A stretch of DNA of 64,000 bases from Neobacillus niacini (GTDB taxonomy: Bacteria; Bacillota; Bacilli; Bacillales; Cytobacillaceae). Below are positions 44,765 through 51,646 of this stretch, piece after piece. Location of the stretch: NCBI RefSeq assembly GCF_019749295.1, contig NZ_JACWFG010000002.1, forward strand, positions 351,020 to 415,019. Reading direction: 5' to 3'. Positions within the stretch are counted from its first letter, which is position 1. Each line of letters begins with the position of its first letter. Both the position numbers and the translations under genes were made by a program. The notes below the pieces were generated by a model. It searched no databases and was not told the origin of the DNA. It saw nothing but the letters and a program-made list of their open reading frames with translations.

Positions 44765-45663
44765 AAACTGTGATGAGGCTGGCCGCACTGCTAGTTTTAG
44801 TTATCCTTGCAGGGTGCAATGCTGACCCTGAGTATAAAATTGAAGTGACGAAACCCATTTATCACCAGCCAGATAAAGAAATGCCGTTTGAAATTAAAGT
44901 AAGTGAAAAAGAGGAGGCTGCTAACGGTCTTACTGTTTCAGCAGAATTCTCCATGACCAATATGGATCATGGCACCACCGAAGTGGAGCTCACAGAAGAG
45001 GAAGATGGCATTTATTCAGGTGCTGTGAAGCTTCCAATGACCGGGAAATATGAGATTTTCTTTACGTTAGAGAAGGATGGCAAAAAAGCTGAACAAGTAC
45101 TCAACTATGAGGTGAAGCAGCCAGAAGGCGTAGCATCCATTAATGGAGAGTGGATTACCTATGAAGATGTAGATTTTTACAAGTTTATCAATTACCTTCA
45201 GCTCGCCATTAATCGTGAAACCGATCAAAAGCGCTACACAGGCGAACAGCTGAAAGAAGCCTTATCGTATTGGGAGTCACAGGAAAAGCTGATTGAAGAC
45301 CAAAATCAATTATTAACGCAAATCATCCGTCTTCGCTCGATGGCGATGCTCGCTGAAGAAAAAGGACACACCGCGAGCGATGCCGAGGTTGAAGCTGAAA
45401 TCAATAAGGTCCGAGACCAATACAACCAATTTGATTCAGCCAAAGCCATGATCAACGAATACGGAGAAGAAAAATTCTGGGAAACCGAAAAACAGCAATA
45501 CCAAATGATCGTCCTCTCCCAAAAAGTACAAAAAGACATCATCGAAAAAGTTAAAAAAGAAAACCCAGACATGGCACAACAAGAAATCAACTTCCAAGCC
45601 CAAAAACAATACGAAGAACTACTCGTATCACAGGTAAACTCACTGGAAATAGAGATTCTTTGA
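44761..45663 (+). CDS. lipoprotein with a YtkA/FixH-like and a SurA-like region, in the nosL position
   Basis: A 300-residue lipoprotein with lipobox LAGC at Cys19. Residues 25-118 form a beta-rich YtkA/FixH-like domain with a Met/His cluster, SMTNMDHG at 64-71, suited to copper binding. Residues 124-300 are helical and resemble the N-terminal chaperone part of SurA/PrsA proteins (INGEWITYEDVDFYKFINYL, then a Lys/Gln/Glu-rich helix), without a PPIase domain. It is the last nos gene, where the copper chaperone NosL is expected; no NosL CxxC-type protein is found in the window. A role in loading NosZ with copper is inferred. Confidence 0.65.
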   Translation: MKTVMRLAALLVLVILAGCNADPEYKIEVTKPIYHQPDKEMPFEIKVSEKEEAANGLTVSAEFSMTNMDHGTTEVELTEEEDGIYSGAVKLPMTGKYEIFFTLEKDGKKAEQVLNYEVKQPEGVASINGEWITYEDVDFYKFINYLQLAINRETDQKRYTGEQLKEALSYWESQEKLIEDQNQLLTQIIRLRSMAMLAEEKGHTASDAEVEAEINKVRDQYNQFDSAKAMINEYGEEKFWETEKQQYQMIVLSQKVQKDIIEKVKKENPDMAQQEINFQAQKQYEELLVSQVNSLEIEIL

Positions 45664-45672
45664 CAGTGATAC

Positions 45673-45693
45673 GGTGACAGGCACCGTTTATAC
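45673..45693. repeat. GGTGACAGGCACC palindrome arm downstream of the nos operon
   Basis: One arm of the repeat at 6407-6435 recurs here in reverse. The match extends into the adjacent GTTTATAC, which also flanks the 6407 copy, so it is a shared repeat of about 21 bases. It lies just after the nos operon stop. Confidence 0.75.
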
Positions 45694-45741
45694 AAAACCC
45701 ACCATTTATGCAGGCCTTTTTGCATAAATGGTGGGTTTTTT
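45694..45741. terminator. bidirectional terminator at the end of the nos operon
   Basis: AAAACCCACCATTTATGCA pairs with TGCATAAATGGTGGGTTTT over an eight-base loop, with T-runs on both strands. It closes the nos operon and the convergent 79-residue gene. Confidence 0.92.
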
Positions 45742-45746
45742 ATCTT

Positions 45747-45986
45747 TTAGTCTTCAGGTGTGTTAATAATTTTTAGGGTTTTGAAGCCGAGGTTGATTTT
45801 GTAGTTTAGGTTCCAGTTTGCGCCTTGGATTTCGATTTCGTTTTCTTGGAGGGTAAATCTGAGCATGACGTCATTGTCTTCGTCGATGATGACGTATGAG
45901 TTTTTGTTTGTAAAGATTTGATAGGTTGGATGAGCAATCAGCGTCCATCCGAATTGTAATTTATTACTTTTTGTCGTCATTATCAC
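45747..45986 (-). CDS. hypothetical small protein (79 aa)
   Basis: I do not recognise this protein. It is 79 residues, mostly alternating polar and hydrophobic strands (SYVIIDEDNDVMLRFTLQEN, NYKINLGFKTLKII), suggesting a small all-beta fold. There is no signal peptide or Cys. The start is GTG at 45986 with AAAGG five bases upstream, or ATG at 45980. It is 15 bases downstream of the sugar-dehydrogenase-like gene on the same strand and ends at a shared terminator, which supports it being real. Confidence 0.55.
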   Translation of the reverse strand: MIMTTKSNKLQFGWTLIAHPTYQIFTNKNSYVIIDEDNDVMLRFTLQENEIEIQGANWNLNYKINLGFKTLKIINTPED

Positions 45987-46001
45987 ACCAGCCTTTACCC
46001 G

Positions 46002-47084
46002 TTACTTCAAATTGGTTAGCAATACTCGGTACAATTTGTCATCCTTTTCATCAGGAGTTCCCCTGCCATCTGTATTGTTGCTGACAAAGTAGAAGTATTC
46101 ACCATCAACAAACACATCTCGAATTCTCCCTAATCCTGTTATAACTGGACTTGTAACCACCCTGTCAAGATCAAATTCACGGACTGCATTGCCCCTTAAT
46201 GTCGCTGCGTACAGCTTCCCATTATGCGCAGCCATCCCTGAAGGAGCCCATGTTTCTTCTCCAGACTGAAACAAAGGTGTCTCCATTCCAGCTTTACTTT
46301 CATTACCTTCAATAATCGGCCAGCCATAATTTGCACCAGGCTTGATTATATTGACTTCATCGTGTGCGGATTGGCCATGCTCACTTGAATATAACGTACC
46401 CTCCATCCAAACCAGACCCTGAGGATTCCGATGCCCATAGCTGTAAACATAGGAATTCTGGTAAGGATTATCCTCCGGAATACTGCCATCTAAATTCATC
46501 CTGAGAATCTTCCCGTTTAAGGACTTTAAATCTTGCGAAAGCTCTGGGTTAGTCGCATCGCCAGTGGTAATATACAGCTTCCCATCTGGCCCAATCTTCA
46601 TCCGCCCGCCATGATGATAAGCTGCACTCGGAATCCCATCAAGAAGGATTGTTTCCTCTGTCCACTTATTTCCCTCAAGCTTGAGAACGACAACTCTGTT
46701 AAACTGCCCCTGTCCATTCTCATACGTATAGTAGGCAAATGCTTGCTGATTATCAGAAAACCCTGGGTCGAGGACAAAGCCAAGTAATCCAGCTTCCGCT
46801 GCCTTCGCAAGTGGTTTTTCCAAGTCCACTTGCTGCCGCTCCATTTTTCCATTATCAATTTTAACGATACTTCCTGTTCGTTCACTCACATAAAAAACCT
46901 GATTTACCTTATTAATAGACCAGGGAATACGCAGTTCTTCTGCAACTACTTCAATTTCTGGCTGAAGGACAACAACCTCATCCTCGGGAGAATCTTTGGA
47001 CGTGAGATTTTCTTTTTCAAAAAGTGAACAGCCAGAGATCAATAGCATCATCGATAATAAAATGGAACTTACTTTGACCATCAA
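46002..47084 (-). CDS. PQQ-dependent sugar dehydrogenase-like lipoprotein
   Basis: A 360-residue lipoprotein (lipobox ISGC, Cys19) with a six-bladed propeller of the soluble glucose/aldose dehydrogenase family. Typical segments are GLLGFVLDPGFSDNQ, AAYHHGGRMKIGPDGKLYIT, SYGHRNPQGLVW and YSSEHGQSAHDEVN, which supply the catalytic His and calcium/PQQ ligands. Whether PQQ is used is unknown; no PQQ synthesis genes are in the window. Confidence 0.83.
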   Translation of the reverse strand: MMVKVSSILLSMMLLISGCSLFEKENLTSKDSPEDEVVVLQPEIEVVAEELRIPWSINKVNQVFYVSERTGSIVKIDNGKMERQQVDLEKPLAKAAEAGLLGFVLDPGFSDNQQAFAYYTYENGQGQFNRVVVLKLEGNKWTEETILLDGIPSAAYHHGGRMKIGPDGKLYITTGDATNPELSQDLKSLNGKILRMNLDGSIPEDNPYQNSYVYSYGHRNPQGLVWMEGTLYSSEHGQSAHDEVNIIKPGANYGWPIIEGNESKAGMETPLFQSGEETWAPSGMAAHNGKLYAATLRGNAVREFDLDRVVTSPVITGLGRIRDVFVDGEYFYFVSNNTDGRGTPDEKDDKLYRVLLTNLK

Positions 47085-47096
47085 CCTCTTCCTTTC

Positions 47097-47960
47097 CTAT
47101 AAAACTTCGAGTATTGCCTTGGCTACTCCATGCTCATCATTTGTTGCCGTAATAACATCACAAAGAGTTTTAATTTCATAAGCTGCATTTCCCATAGCAA
47201 CGGCTCTTCCAACTCTCTCTAACATCGAAACGTCATTAAAACTATCGCCCATGGCCATTGTCTCGGCTATTTCAATTCCTTTTGATTTTACAAATGCCTC
47301 AAGTGCAATTCCCTTTTGTGCATCTTTATTGGTAATCTCAAGGTTTTCATGTCCAGAGCTCGTCACCACAAGACCTTCTAATTCATGAAGGTCGGCAGCC
47401 GAAGCCTCCAGTCTCTCAGAATCAAAAGAGAATGCTAAAAATTTATATATCTGCACATCCTCATCATCAAAGAGTATGTCATAGCTTTCGATACCATGAA
47501 CTAGGCCATCTCGAACTCTTGCACCTGCTGCATAGATGACTTTCTCTTTATCTGCATCTGGATTAACGCTGACAACAATATCAACCAGAATGGAAACTGC
47601 TTTTTCAAGATCGACACTGTATGTACCTTTGTTCGTGTAGGCTTCAAAGTAGATATCATTTTCTGTCAGCTTCTCTGCCGCTTGCTTTGCCAATTGCTTA
47701 TTAAGCGGGACTGATGATATAACTACACCTTCTTTGGAACGAACCTCCGCCCCATTGACACCAATTACAGGGCATTGTAATCCAGCCTCTTCTAAGACAT
47801 AACGCGCTTCCTGATAAGACCTTCCTGTAGCCACTACGACTTCAATCCCTTGGGATTGTGCCTTCAAAATGGCTTCTTTGTTTTCCTGACTTATTTGTTG
47901 TACAGAATTCAATAATGTTCCATCCATATCTGTTGCAATACACTTAATCATGTTGTTCAC
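47097..47960 (-). CDS. Cof-type HAD-IIB phosphatase
   Basis: A 287-residue HAD phosphatase. Motif I is DMDGTLLNS, motif II VATGRS, and motif IV GDSFNDVSMLE. The C2B cap lies between them. Family members act on sugar phosphates, flavin nucleotides or pyridoxal phosphate, and the substrate here is unknown. The start at 47960 is GTG, with AAGGA five bases upstream; an ATG three codons later is also possible. The lipoprotein gene follows 12 bases downstream. Confidence 0.87.
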   Translation of the reverse strand: MNNMIKCIATDMDGTLLNSVQQISQENKEAILKAQSQGIEVVVATGRSYQEARYVLEEAGLQCPVIGVNGAEVRSKEGVVISSVPLNKQLAKQAAEKLTENDIYFEAYTNKGTYSVDLEKAVSILVDIVVSVNPDADKEKVIYAAGARVRDGLVHGIESYDILFDDEDVQIYKFLAFSFDSERLEASAADLHELEGLVVTSSGHENLEITNKDAQKGIALEAFVKSKGIEIAETMAMGDSFNDVSMLERVGRAVAMGNAAYEIKTLCDVITATNDEHGVAKAILEVL

Positions 47961-48024
47961 CTGTATCCTTCTTTAAGTTATTGCCATTCTAACACGATAC
48001 CACTAGACATTTTCACCATTTTGC

Positions 48025-48690
48025 TCATGAAAGATACTTACTTCCTTCTCTTACACTTAATGGAGCAAGGTTGTTTCCAGCGATAAACGCCTTAAAAGAA
48101 TCAGAGTTTGTTTTCGAGTATTCCCTCAAAGCCCAGCCGATGGCTTTTTGAATAAAGAATTCCTTGCTGTCAGCATTTTTTAGTATGTACTCGTATAGAA
48201 GAGCTTCATTTGTTTGCTGTTTATACTTTAATTGAAAGAGAATGGCACTTCTCCTCAGCCAAAGGTCATCGTCAATACACCAGCCATTTATACTCTCTTC
48301 AATTATTTCAGGATACATTCGGGCAAGCTCTCCTACTAACGGCGCAATCGAATCAACGCTGTCCCACCAGGATTTTGTCGTGATTAATCCTTCTAAGAAA
48401 GAAATAGCATCCTTTGGCAGCTTTTTAATAAACTTTCCCATATAGGTAATACCTGTATACTGATACTCTCTTTCATCCTTTTCCCAAAGACCTTCGACAA
48501 AATCCTGGTTAAATGGCTTTTTCAAGATCTCTGTCTCTTTAAAAAATTGCTTTTCAAGCTCTTTTCTAAGCGGTGACTTAATCCCTAAAAAAGGGAAGTG
48601 TCCCTTCATATACAAACTCATCGGACCTGCATTTTCTTCATTTCGATGTTCTTCAAACAAAGAGGTTATTTTTTCTATTTCACTTTTCAA
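48025..48690 (-). CDS. DNA alkylation repair enzyme, AlkD family
   Basis: A 221-residue all-helical HEAT-repeat protein of the AlkC/AlkD DNA glycosylase family, which removes 3- and 7-alkylated purines. Visible family pieces are FPFLGIKSPLRKELEKQFF, LWEKDEREYQYTGITYMGKF, TKSWWDSVDSIAPLVGEL and IQKAIGWALREYSKTN, with the Trp/Asp catalytic pocket. It is monocistronic by spacing. Confidence 0.88.
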   Translation of the reverse strand: MKSEIEKITSLFEEHRNEENAGPMSLYMKGHFPFLGIKSPLRKELEKQFFKETEILKKPFNQDFVEGLWEKDEREYQYTGITYMGKFIKKLPKDAISFLEGLITTKSWWDSVDSIAPLVGELARMYPEIIEESINGWCIDDDLWLRRSAILFQLKYKQQTNEALLYEYILKNADSKEFFIQKAIGWALREYSKTNSDSFKAFIAGNNLAPLSVREGSKYLS

Positions 48691-48777
48691 AATCGATCAC
48701 TCCTATGCGAAGTACTACGAGTCTATTGTGGCACTATTACTATTTCTATAAACCATTTCTTTCCCCTCTATTAAAAT

Positions 48778-48806
48778 GCATAATGAATGCCCTAAATGCC
48801 AAACTA
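48778..48806 (+). promoter_or_regulatory. candidate sigma-G promoter of the small spore-protein gene
   Basis: GCATA (48778-48782), a 17-base spacer and CAAACTA (48800-48806) match GNATR and CATNNTA with one mismatch. The ORF starts 33 bases downstream of the -10, behind AAAGGAG. It has the same architecture as the sspH promoter. Confidence 0.5.
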
Positions 48807-48838
48807 AACTGTACTTTAAGACGAAAGGAGAATGAATG

Positions 48839-49006
48839 ATGACAAAAAAGGTTAACAAAGGCAGTAAAAACCAAAACTCACCTCAGGCAGATCGTGCTGA
48901 ATCCAAGTATGCTGAAGCTGAGTTCTCCACTGAGTTTGTCAGCGGTGATAACAGCAAGGGAAATAAGCATAATAAAAGTCAAAAAAGCAAAACGAACCCG
49001 AAGTAA
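48839..49006 (+). CDS. probable small acid-soluble spore protein (55 aa)
   Basis: A 55-residue hydrophilic protein, MTKKVNKGSKNQNSPQADRA at the start, with EFSTEFVSGDN in the middle and a Lys/Asn-rich end. The FxTEFxS core resembles the FGTEFASE repeat of gamma-type SASPs (SspE), but only one repeat is present. AAAGGAG lies eight bases before the ATG at 48839 (another ATG is one codon earlier). A sigma-G-like promoter and a strong terminator flank it, so I consider it a real forespore gene. Confidence 0.6.
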   Translation: MTKKVNKGSKNQNSPQADRAESKYAEAEFSTEFVSGDNSKGNKHNKSQKSKTNPK

Positions 49007-49011
49007 GCAAG

Positions 49012-49047
49012 AAAGCCGGCTTTCCAAGGAGGGAAACCGGCTCTTTT
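49012..49047 (+). terminator. terminator after the small spore-protein gene
   Basis: AAGCCGGCTTTCC and GGGAAACCGGCTCTTTT pair with two mismatches. It sits directly after the small gene and next to the convergent ATPase gene's stop. Confidence 0.75.
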
Positions 49048-49048
49048 G

Positions 49049-50161
49049 CTATTGTGTGTTTACAATTACTTCTAATTCTAGTTGTCTAATTTCCTCTGCA
49101 ATCCTATTCTGGATATGCTCAACAATAGAAAAGTCCATTGCAGAAACATAAATGCTTTCAAGCGTATCATGAAGTTCTTTGGCTCTCGCTAAATAAGATA
49201 TAGCTTCCTTCATTTTATTCTTGTAGCTTGCTGCAATTGGTTTAATTTTATCTTCATAAATTTCATCCGTACCCGGCGTAATCAGAAGTTCATACATATC
49301 AATGATTTCATCACCGGCTCGGCTCGGGAAATACTCATGTGGAGCGGTACTATCAAAAATAGCAATGCCAAGCTCTCTAAAAATAACCATATCGAGGCTG
49401 TTAGGATCAAATCCACAGTGATAAACCTCAGTATCAATTCCTCTTGCTTCTGCAGCTGCTGCAATCTTCTTTAGCATCGTTGACTTTCCAGAACCAGGAC
49501 GTCCTTTAATAAAATAACGTTTTTCGATATCCTCCGTTAAATTCGGTACAAAATCAACGGCTCCTTTTGGCGTTGCCGCACCTAAGAATCTGTGGCGAAT
49601 ATCGGATTCTTTATTGATTTTTAACTTACCAAAAAAGGATTGAATTAATTTATTGGTCAGCTGGTCTGCCTTTTCAAAATCCATGTTTTCAATATAGATT
49701 TTCTCCCAATCATCATGAACATCCAATGCCTGTTTAAAGGTTGAATAAGCTAATTTAAAAGAAGCGCTGATTTGCCTTGTTAACCGTTCAATGTTCTTTT
49801 TCTCCACAGAAAGTGCTTTTGCGTCCCAAGCCTCACCCAGATTAATATACTGTTCTACCGCCCCTGGAGTCTTCGGCTCTATAACATGTGGAGCCGTTCC
49901 ATCAACGATTCCTACCTTTAAACTCCGTATAATGACTCCATCAATTGATTGATTATCTGACGAGCAATGTAGGAATTCGATATCATATCCCTTTTCGACC
50001 CATTCATTGCCTATTTTTTTCATCAGTGAAGATTTTCCCGTTCCAGGACCGCCCTTAAGAATATAAACACATTCAAGTCCTTGGAGATTCGATTCATACA
50101 GGCTATGGAATCCTCTAGCCGTATTTCCGCCTGCATAATAATTTTTTATCTTACCTGCCAC
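49049..50161 (-). CDS. tandem-duplicated P-loop NTPase of unknown function
   Basis: A 370-residue protein made of two homologous halves. The first half has P-loop GGPGTGKS (37-44), then HCSSDNQSIDGVIIRSL and IVDGTAPHVIEP. The second has P-loop GRPGSGKS (220-227), then HCGFDPNSLDMVIFREL and IFDSTAPHEYFP. I chose GTG at 50161, nine bases after AAAGGAGAG; an upstream ATG would enclose that site. Bacilli and clostridia have uncharacterised proteins of this kind. A nucleotide-dependent role is likely, and nothing in the context points to a substrate. Confidence 0.82.
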   Translation of the reverse strand: MAGKIKNYYAGGNTARGFHSLYESNLQGLECVYILKGGPGTGKSSLMKKIGNEWVEKGYDIEFLHCSSDNQSIDGVIIRSLKVGIVDGTAPHVIEPKTPGAVEQYINLGEAWDAKALSVEKKNIERLTRQISASFKLAYSTFKQALDVHDDWEKIYIENMDFEKADQLTNKLIQSFFGKLKINKESDIRHRFLGAATPKGAVDFVPNLTEDIEKRYFIKGRPGSGKSTMLKKIAAAAEARGIDTEVYHCGFDPNSLDMVIFRELGIAIFDSTAPHEYFPSRAGDEIIDMYELLITPGTDEIYEDKIKPIAASYKNKMKEAISYLARAKELHDTLESIYVSAMDFSIVEHIQNRIAEEIRQLELEVIVNTQ

Positions 50162-50318
50162 TTGCGAACACTCTCCTTTACGTGACATCTGTGAAGTTCA
50201 TTTATCTAGCTGCAGCGCCTAGGAAAAATTGAACTGCATTTTTCCTGATTTGGCCCTTGAAGCTTTTCATTTCACCTTATCTTATGCATTGTGTTTTTAT
50301 AGGTGAATGCCTACTAAA

Positions 50319-50795
50319 TTATTTTCTAACATCCGGAGTTTCTGCCTTTGTCAGATGAACTAACACTTCTGGATCCACCACGATTTGGACACCAATTTTC
50401 CCGGCACTGACGACCATTTGCTCAAGCTCTAAACAGCTTTTATCAATAAATGTTTTATAGTCCTTTTTCATCCCAATCGGTGAACAGCCGCCGCGAATAT
50501 ATCCGGTCCATTTTAGAATATCCTTAACGGGAATCATCTCTATTTTCTTTTCTCCAGCAGCTTTTGCACCCTTTTTTAAATCTAATTCTGCTTCTACTGG
50601 AATCACGTATACATAAATCTGTTTGCTTGCCCCTTGAGCAACCAGCGTCTTATAAACTTCCTTTGGGTCTTTGCCAATTTTCCCGGCAACTGACACCCCG
50701 TCTATTTTCCCATCCTGATTTTCGTATGTAAGCACCTCGTAGGCAATCTTCTTTGCATCGAGAATCCGAATGGCATTTGTTTTCACCTTAGCCAT
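50319..50795 (-). CDS. ybaK: Cys-tRNA(Pro)/Cys-tRNA(Cys) deacylase YbaK
   Basis: A 158-residue YbaK/EbsC protein that removes cysteine mischarged on tRNA-Pro. Family parts are KTNAIRILDAKKIAYEVLTY, VYKTLVAQG, GAKAAGEKKIEMIPVKDILK and TGYIRGGCSPIGMKK. The active-site Lys and Gly-rich loop are present. The ATG at 50795 has GAGGGTG six bases upstream; in-frame codons further up lie outside the family. Confidence 0.92.
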   Translation of the reverse strand: MAKVKTNAIRILDAKKIAYEVLTYENQDGKIDGVSVAGKIGKDPKEVYKTLVAQGASKQIYVYVIPVEAELDLKKGAKAAGEKKIEMIPVKDILKWTGYIRGGCSPIGMKKDYKTFIDKSCLELEQMVVSAGKIGVQIVVDPEVLVHLTKAETPDVRK

Positions 50796-50892
50796 TTTTT
50801 CACCCTCTATTTTTTTACAATAATTATACAGCTTTCGCGGACGAAATAATAAAAAAAGGGATGAATCCTTTGATTCAAACCCTGCTTTCAAA

Positions 50893-51360
50893 CTATGAGC
50901 ATCTAAATGATCGAATTCTTCTTAAATCAGTTCCGTAATATACCCAGCGGAATCCTCTCCAACGATAACCGGCAATTGAATCTCTTCCAACATAGGTTGG
51001 ATAAAACCAGAAACTGCTGCCGTTGTTAAGCCAAACATAGGTAAAGCGGTAAAGACAGCCTCTGATTGCTCCAGGGTCAACTGCATATAAAGAGGGTGAC
51101 TCTTGTGGCGTGTATGAAGGTGGTGGTGAAGATGGCGGCCCGCCTTCTTGTGCTCCTCCTCCAAATGGCGGGAACCCTTGCTGTCCTCCTCCAAATGGCG
51201 GAGGCTGAAATCCAGGCTGTTGTCCACCTCCAAATGGCGGGGGCTGAAATCCAGGCTGCTGTCCACCTCCAAATGGCGGGGGCTGAAATCCGGGCTGTTG
51301 TCCACCGCCAAAACGGTCAGGGATAAAAGGCAATTGATAACCATTATAATACATGGGCAT
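50893..51360 (-). CDS. repeat-rich protein with 13-residue FGGGQQPGFQPPP units
   Basis: A 155-residue protein. Residues about 17-75 carry three near-identical 13-residue units FGGGQQPGFQPPP and a degenerate fourth, encoded by 39-bp DNA repeats. A Pro/Ser-rich linker follows. The C-terminal 65 residues form an aromatic-rich domain (CLYRFTYVWLNNGSSFWFYP, GYRWRGFRWVYYGTDLRRI). There is no signal peptide. Coat-associated or surface proteins of bacilli often have this make-up, but no function can be assigned. AAAGGAGG precedes the ATG. Confidence 0.72.
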   Translation of the reverse strand: MPMYYNGYQLPFIPDRFGGGQQPGFQPPPFGGGQQPGFQPPPFGGGQQPGFQPPPFGGGQQGFPPFGGGAQEGGPPSSPPPSYTPQESPSLYAVDPGAIRGCLYRFTYVWLNNGSSFWFYPTYVGRDSIAGYRWRGFRWVYYGTDLRRIRSFRCS

Positions 51361-51470
51361 ATATCCTCCTTTATATATTTTCCCTTTACTATATGTAATC
51401 TACGAAAACATGGTGAGAGAAAACCCTAAAGCCAGACCATACACCGAATCTCCACATTGTTGTCACCCGT

Positions 51471-51499
51471 TTGTCACTCTATTAATCCCTTATTATAGT
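51471..51499 (+). promoter_or_regulatory. sigma-A promoter upstream of the radical SAM gene
   Basis: TTGTCA (51471-51476), a 17-base spacer and TATAGT (51494-51499) each differ from consensus by one base. The predicted start is near 51506, giving a leader of about 140 bases that contains a Rex-type palindrome. No B12 riboswitch is seen in the leader. Confidence 0.65.
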
Positions 51500-51590
51500 A
51501 AAATAAAGGTAGTTAGAACATATTTACAAAAGTGGTTTTAGTAAACATTTGACCGGTTTATCACTTTGTCACAGTTAATACCAAGAAATT

Positions 51591-51608
51591 ATGTGAAACA
51601 CTTCACAA
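51591..51608 (+). promoter_or_regulatory. Rex-type operator (also a perfect FNR box)
   Basis: ATGTGAAACACTTCACAA matches the Rex consensus TTGTGAA-N4-TTCACAA at 13 of 14 defined positions. It also fits TGTGA-N6-TCACA perfectly. It ends 38 bases before the ATG, over a possible -10 (TATATT at 51617-51622). That position favours a repressor (Rex) over an activator, since FNR activation at -41.5 would start transcription after the ribosome binding site. Confidence 0.7.
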
Positions 51609-51646
51609 TACTACTATATATTAAAAAATAGAAAAGGGTGGCTTAT

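Noticed and set aside
50205..50230. Remnant of the common Bacillus intergenic repeat (CTAGCTGCAGCGCCTAGG)
   Set aside because: Only a short fragment is present in this window, which is too little to annotate as a repeat copy.
51506..51646. Cobalamin riboswitch in the leader of the B12-radical SAM gene
   Set aside because: No B12-box consensus or matching stems were found in the leader.
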